From Tolypeutes matacus (Eukaryota > Chordata > Mammalia > Cingulata > Chlamyphoridae): a DNA stretch of 64,000 nucleotides. The notes beneath the pieces are model-generated. The model was given only the letters and a program-made list of their open reading frames with translations, did no database searches and was not told the DNA's origin. The stretch spans positions 15,186,213-15,250,212 of the forward strand of contig JAKSZT010053764.1 in the NCBI GenBank assembly GCA_026826555.1, in the 5' to 3' direction. Below, in pieces: positions 58,357 through 64,000 of the stretch (its first letter is position 1; each line of letters starts with the position of its first letter). The position numbers and the translations under genes are program-made.

Positions 58357-58440
58357 GGGAATGGTTTTAACTCAGTGGCTGATTGCCTGCTTTGCATGTA
58401 CAAGGTCCTAGGTTTAATCCCCAGTAACTCCTTAAAAAAC
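58357..58440 (+). mobile_element. Monomeric tRNA-Ala-like SINE
   Basis: 'actcagtggctgattgcctg', then 'ctttgcatgtacaaggtcct' and B box 'aggtttaatccccagt'. The TGC in the anticodon-loop position supports a tRNA-Ala origin. A short A-rich tail follows. It is diverged and probably old. Confidence 0.75.
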
Positions 58441-59410
58441 CCACCAAACTCTAAGGTAGAAAATTTGGCAATATCTACCAAAATGTTAAAGGCACATAGC
58501 CTTACATGTTGACTTCTGGCTATTTATTTCATATATGTTCAAAATAATGTGCCATAGGATGACTCTCTGCAGCACTACTGAGAAAGGCAAAAAATGCAAA
58601 TAAAATGTTCATCAATAGAGGGCTGGGGAATTACAGAATTATAGGGCATCTTATTTAACCATTTTAAAAAATAAGAAACCCTTCAATATACTGACACAGA
58701 ATGATTTCCAATAATAAATGGAAAAAAAAAAAAAAAAGGAAGGGTAGTATATAATAAGCTACCATCTGGGCAAAACAACAATAACAACAAATATATATAT
58801 ATGTACACACACACACACACACACACACACCTTTTTTTTCACATATATAATAATATTGGTGTCTCCAGAAAGAACTGGATGAATGGCCGATAGGAGGGAA
58901 ACTTAAATTTAAATCGTGTGCATATATCACCCATTCAAAAAATAAACATTTTATGATAAAAAACTAACATATTTATCCTATTTTTCATTTCTAGATAATT
59001 TAGACAAAATGAAAAGGCTCCTCATACACAACTAAATCAAATTTAAAATTGCTCATAGTAAAAAGAAACATAAGTGTATCTTCTAGCTGCCTTTAAAAAA
59101 AAATTCTTGTCAACAATCCATTGTGATTATACTCTTCTTATTCTTAAGAAGGAATATTTCGTAAGCATTCCTCATTTGGGGGAAATGGGTGAAGGTCTCA
59201 TCTTTGGTAGTTACTTCCTGCTGAGCATGGGTGAAGAAAATAACCATATTATTTTAGAGGATGCTCTAGACATAAATCACAAAGACAATATAGGCAGCAG
59301 CAAGAGAAGCATATGGCAAGGAGAATAAAGGTAATACTTTAAGACAACCACTCTCCATCTTGTAGGCAAATTCATCAACCACTCAGAAAATGAATCAAGT
59401 ACCCTCCCTC
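58441..59410. other. No gene seen; unassigned, with TA/CA microsatellite
   Basis: A (ta)n then (ca)n tract lies at 58790-58831. The rest is AT-rich, with no frame above 90 codons and no recognised domain. Confidence 0.5.
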
Positions 59411-59412
59411 CC

Positions 59413-59563
59413 AGAGATGGCTCCCTCGTCTGTCTGCTAGTTGTTGCTGCTCGTTGTCTCTGCTCCTTGTATGCTCATCTTCTTTAGGAGGCACTGGGAA
59501 CTAAACTTGGGACCTCCCATGTGGGAGGTGGGAGCCCACCTGCTTGAGCCACATCCTCTCCCC
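59413..59563 (-). mobile_element. Second-unit type SINE fragment
   Basis: The reverse complement ends in 'gaggtcccaagtttagttcc' and the 'agtgcctcctaaag' piece of the dimeric SINE's second unit. Confidence 0.8.
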
Positions 59564-59699
59564 TAAGATTTTTAACACGTTCAATATCACTTTGCATATG
59601 ATCCAGTACAGGAGATATTATCATATTCATCAAGTATAGTACTTAATACTGATCAACGCACAAGCTTTTCTTTGAGCAGCTGTTACTATATCTGAGCTC

Positions 59700-60290
59700 C
59701 AGGATTTCAACACCATATTTGTTGTCCCTCCATGGGAGCAGGCCAAAATACCAATTGTATTTGTTTAGGTTCTACCCACATTACTCTGGCAATTATTGCT
59801 CCACTGGGTATATCCTTCACACAGCCCAGATACTGCATCACAGTTGGTCCTGGAAAGCCATTGGCCTGGTGCGTAGTGCCCTCTGGCACTGTGAACAGAG
59901 CCAGTCTGGAGGCAATGTCCATTGTAAGTCTAGTGATATTGAGCCATCTTTGGCTGGCAGAGTTGCAGGAGTCTGAAGCAGCAACATATTTCTATCCACT
60001 TCAGGAGCATGACCAGATGTGGCAGATACCTTTATTGTTTTGGGGGTTGTAGTGACTGATCTAGCCAATAACTCAAGTAGAGAGACACCATGAGTGGCAC
60101 TGGGGCCTGGTTTAAATGCACAAGAGAGTCTAAACACTGAAGTCCATCCCCTTAGTGTGTGGCTTTATGGATATGTCCACTGCTGTAAGGCACTGTTCGT
60201 GGCCAAAGTTGGAAACAGGCCTCACAATCTAGAATGATATGAATTTGTATGATATTAATAGGGATGCCTACTGCCTTAGTCAGGCACCAC
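59700..60290 (-). other. Possible decayed retroviral internal sequence
   Basis: The minus strand has two overlapping open stretches (99 codons at 59838-60137; 71 codons at 59707-59922) in different frames, as if one ancestral frame were shifted. The composition is unlike the surrounding AT-rich DNA. I do not recognise a domain. An ERV gene remnant is the likeliest guess. Confidence 0.25.
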
Positions 60291-60299
60291 CCTGTCGCA

Positions 60300-60914
60300 G
60301 CGCTTTTTTGTATGTGTTGCCATAGGGCTGCTTCTTTATCACTTTTAGAGCTGGCTAACTTTCACTCTGGGTTCCGGGTGTCATATGGGTGTTTAAAAAA
60401 AATTCTAGAGAGCTATTAAGTTATACATAAAGAGCAAAACATCTCAGGATTTAGAAGTACCAATCAGAGATCAGAGCTCAGGAATAAATGTGACTGCTGC
60501 AAGAGCTTACAATCTAGCCTCTAATTTTCTTAAATAAAGCTATTTCTAGAGATCATTAACTACAAATCGTAATAGACATTTTGTTTCATTTTATTCTTCA
60601 TCTTTTATCAAGATTATTTTAATCAGCAGGCAAAACATAACAAACTTTTGCCTTGCTTTTCCTTTAAGGTCCCTTTTTGTTTACGATGAGGTGACTGCAT
60701 GCTCTGTTAAAGAAGCATCAGAACAAAACAGTGTAACTGGTAAGAGATTTTGGTTGTTTTCATAACATCACATTTTTCTAAGAATAACTAAAACTGTAAC
60801 CAACAATATTATCATGCAGATCTTTATTAGGATGGAATAGACAGTGAGAACTTTAAAAGTCTTTAAGAATTTTAAATATACAATCCCCAAATATATAAGT
60901 AAATTACACATTTT
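60300..60914. other. No gene seen; unassigned AT-rich sequence
   Basis: No coding frame, RNA gene or named repeat was recognised. Confidence 0.4.
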
Positions 60915-61109
60915 ATTTATTTATTTTTTTTTTTAAAAAGATTTTTTATTTATTTATTCATTTATCCCCCCCTTGCTGCCTGCGCTCGCCTGGTCAGCCA
61001 ACCACGCCGCGCAGGCGGGCCCGCCCCCACCAGGAGGCCCCAGAAACTGAACCCGGGGCCTCCCACATGGCAAACGGGAGCCCCACTGATTGAGCCACAG
61101 CCGCCTCCC
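60915..61109 (-). mobile_element. tRNA-derived SINE (DAS-like monomer)
   Basis: Reverse orientation; the duplication 'taaattacacattt' is at about 60900-60914 and 61110-61123. Confidence 0.93.
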
Positions 61110-62015
61110 TAAATTACACATTTAATTCCTTCTTCATGTTTTCTCTTTTAGAAAGATACTGTTTACCACAAATAAAAAAAAGGGTGGGGGGCAACCAAAC
61201 TTTAGATTTAGCATGTTGCTATTTTTAAAACCTGTATACATTAAAAACTTGAGATAAACATCAAAATAAGAGGTTATTCTAAGTGATTGGGTGTTAGAGA
61301 TTTTTGTTACTTTTTAATTTTGTTTCCTCTCTCCCCACTTAAAAAAAAACTTCAGTATTGAGAACATGTTGATTTTTTAATTAGAAAAAAGTCATTAAAA
61401 AAGAACATATTTCCTTGATGTTCTACAACATGGAGGTCTTTTCATTTGATTTTAGTTCAAAGATAAGGATGTAGGGTGTTTGGGGGAAGGTTGGTTACTT
61501 ACTGATCATTTCTCCTTTAAATCACTATTATCTGGTTTAGTTCTCACAAAATTGAATCAATTAAGTCTAATCGAGTTGATTTGTACTCAGCATCTACTGT
61601 TTCTAATTTAGATATTTGAAAGTCTTGGTTCATGTCTCCAGGGTACAATTTCTTTTAAGGATATTAATATGCTGCAGAATGAGGGTTTTATGTTCCTTTA
61701 GTGTAGTGGTTCTCAACCAGGGACACTTGGTATCTATGAAGGCATTAAACAGGGTGTGTGGGTTGTTTCTGGGATTTCCAAAAGTTTAATAGGACTGGAG
61801 TAAAGATGAAAAAGCATGGAGTTTGAAGTTTATTGACATGCATGCAAACCCTAGTTCTTCCCTCACTTAGCTCTGAAAAAGAAGGCATGTTAAACTATCT
61901 AGGCCTCTATTTTCTCATCTTTAAAATGGGGGTAACACTATTAACTCAAAGAGTTTTGGTGAGTCCTGAATTAGAGTATGCCCATCTGAAGAGTATCAAG
62001 TTAAAAACAAATCCA

Positions 62016-62197
62016 GGGAAGAGGCTGTGGCTCAATCAGTAGGGCTCCCGTTTACCATATGGGAGGCCCCGGGTTCGGTTCCTGGGGCCTCCTGGTGAAG
62101 GCAAGCCCGCCCTCACGGCATGGTTAGCTGACCCAGCGAGCACAAGCAGCAAGGGGGGGGATAAATGAATAAATAAATAAAATCTTTAAAAAAAAAA
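62016..62197 (+). mobile_element. tRNA-derived SINE (DAS-like monomer)
   Basis: Both promoter boxes are intact; the duplication 'aaaaacaaatcca' is at 62003-62015 and about 62198-62210. Confidence 0.94.
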
Positions 62198-62214
62198 AAA
62201 AACAAATCCAGACT

Positions 62215-62775
62215 TGGTAAGAGAGAATATATTCAAAGCTGTTATTGGAAGAGGGAGAAAGGAACTATCATCAAAGGGGGAGGGGAACTCTTTTAATAGG
62301 GAGATACTCTGACCATAATATCAGCTAGCGGTTAAAGCGTTTTTTCTTTTATAGAGAGGAGTTAACAAGGCTAGAAAGAATCAGGTGTGGGGAAGTGAGT
62401 AGAAAGGGTGTCATGATCAGAACAAAGTTCAGAGAATGTTTTACTCTGAGGTCAGCCTCTTTTCTAGAAGGGCTGTTAAGGAGAGGATGTAGTTTGGCTT
62501 AGGCTGAGGGTGGGCCAAAGTTCAAGGGCCTAGGGGAAGAAGAGAATCTTAGCTAAAGTTTGGTTAACAAGCAAGTGGGGACGTAGTTCAGCTAATCAGT
62601 TTTGAGGCCAACAATGGAAATCTGGAGGACATGTGCCTCGTCTTGTCATAGATAAACAAGGTGGTCTTACCTAGGTCTTGTGGGGAAGGGTGGTTCTTTG
62701 CAGTTAGCCTTCTTCCAGAACACAAAAGTGTGGGAGGATTTCTTTAACCATCTCCCAGGATCGCAGGGCTCAGGT
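62215..62775. mobile_element. Probable LTR insertion, absent from copy 1
   Basis: Purine-rich, GC-moderate text with no match to 39150-39250. It separates the two halves of a MIR that is continuous in copy 1. The class is unknown. Confidence 0.4.
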
Positions 62776-63100
62776 AATGTTCAAGAACCTGGTGCATAAA
62801 ATGTGCTCAGTAAGCATTCATCCTCTCCATATTCCCCTCCACAACAGAAACTGTAAGTATCAGCAACAAGGATTCATAGGAGAATCCAAAACTCTTGATT
62901 TCTTTGATTTTGGGACCATTTCTCTTAGAACTTTAGACAAGTTTCAGGTTTCAAAAACACCATGTCATTACTACCAAAAACAGTTGTGCTTTTGGTAATC
63001 AAATTTTCTCAAAATCTGGGATCCAATAACAAAACAGTATTAAAACGGTGCTTGCTGAGGGGAAGCACAGGATTAGTCTACGACTCATCTTATTATATGA

Positions 63101-63114
63101 ACACTAGATGGCAG
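63101..63114 (+). promoter_or_regulatory. CTCF-like motif, copy 2
   Basis: The identical 14-mer to 40062-40075, in the same orientation and with related flanks. Confidence 0.5.
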
Positions 63115-63599
63115 CTTTTAGGCAGGATTTTCTGTAATCAGACCAAATGGGTATTCCTCCTCCCAGCCCCACCCTGAAAACAAAAGCCAAGTGATCCTCC
63201 TTCTGGCCTCAGTGAGGCAGTAATTAAGGGATTTTCCTAGGTTCTTTGGTTGCCAGGGGATAAACTAAAAGAGATAAATTCAGGGGAGGAGGAGAATGAT
63301 AGCAAAAGCTTATATAGCATTCGTTTGTGCCAATCACTGTCCTATGCACTTTTACATGTGGTAAAACAAAGAATAAATAAGTTAATAAACAAAACTCCAG
63401 CCCACACACCTCTGTCTGATGCATAAGCATAGGTATTATTAACTTCTTAGGAAAAAAAACGAAACATGGGGCAGTTTCATCTTCATCACAGTGGGAAGGT
63501 GGGAGTGGATTATTTTTCAATCTCTTCCTTTTTACCCTCCCTTCCCTCCTTCATTCAGGCTTTGAGTATTTATTAAATACATGCTGCATTCAATGTATT

Positions 63600-64000
63600 A
63601 ATTGTCAACTGAGAAATAAACTTAAGCTGCAAGGGAACAATGACATTTATTTGGGGTCTTGGAATTGCAATTCAGGGAGCACAGAATCAGATAGTAACCC
63701 AAATGGCATTTCCAGCAAGGGTTTTTAAAGGAAAAGATAGATTATTTGTAGTTAGTTAGTGGCTATTTGGAATAGTCTAATTATCCTTCTTAGATAGTTA
63801 ACTGGGTTCTTTATCTTGTGCGTGTTTTTTTATTTTATTTTATTGAGGTATATCATTCATACATGAACATACATAAACAAGAAGTGTATAGCAAAAGTTG
63901 TGAAGTTACAAAACAAACTTGCATAACATCATACAGGGGTCCCATAAATCAACCCACCACCACCACCTTGCATTGTTGTAAGACGTTTCTTGCAAATTAT
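63600..64000 (-). mobile_element. LTR-like sequence and antisense L1 3' end at window edge
   Basis: 63600-63820 has 'gagaaataaacttaagctgc' and a 'tttatttggggtc' tract suggestive of an LTR. From 63828 the antisense L1 3' end seen at 40514-40770 begins and runs off the window. Confidence 0.55.

Larger units (their letters stand above)
61250..63260 (+). repeat. Duplicated segment, copy 2 (partner at 38500-40400)
   Basis: Same anchors and order as copy 1. It carries a SINE at 62016 and about 0.55 kb of LTR-like sequence at 62215-62775 that copy 1 lacks. Confidence 0.6.

Overview
This is a vertebrate nuclear window built almost entirely of retroposons, with no intact protein-coding host gene that I can support. 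The commonest repeat is a tRNA-derived SINE with an A box near 'tggctcaatcagtgggg', a B box near 'gggttcggttcccgg' and an A-rich tail of (aaat)n and poly(A). It matches what I remember of the DAS-SINEs of the nine-banded armadillo, so I infer a cingulate xenarthran, probably Dasypus. The L1 type and the MaLR-like LTRs fit a placental mammal. This rests on memory of family consensus sequences; no search was run.

Layout. 1-4435: a 5'-truncated L1 on the plus strand with a nearly readable ORF2. 4565-5008: a solo LTR with perfect target duplications, followed by an older L1 to about 6455. 7428-9300: two dimeric SINEs and a probable ERV LTR. 9482-10144: two short retrocopies of unknown transcripts. 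10180-13360: an old antisense L1 carrying SINEs. 13370-17510: old LTR material, including two related class I-type LTRs. 19270-19870: a processed CDC42 pseudogene on the minus strand. 20140-21240: CpG-rich promoter-like block P1. 21400-28440: a cluster of LTR elements, including one 2.4-kb MaLR-type provirus with both LTRs, plus a 189-bp hAT element. 30830-32020: CpG-rich block P2, collinear with P1 and carrying a TATA box, a CRE and E boxes. 32560-34660: old L1 and L2 with nested SINEs. 38500-40400: a segment with a degraded second copy at 61250-63260. 40510-51530: two further L1s, one of them a full-length-sized minus-strand copy with four SINEs inside it. 52150-52630: CpG-rich block P3 with a palindromic CGCG element. 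52966-54815: a 0.93-kb tandem duplication. 55300-64000: old repeats, LTRs and SINEs.

How the parts relate. The L1s probably supplied the machinery that mobilised the SINEs, the CDC42 copy and the small retrocopies; most carry target duplications and A tails, as L1-driven insertion predicts. The best candidates for host function are the three CpG blocks and a pair of CTCF-like sites in the duplicated segments. They look regulatory (promoters of non-coding or off-window transcripts, or chromatin boundaries), but transcription cannot be judged from sequence alone.
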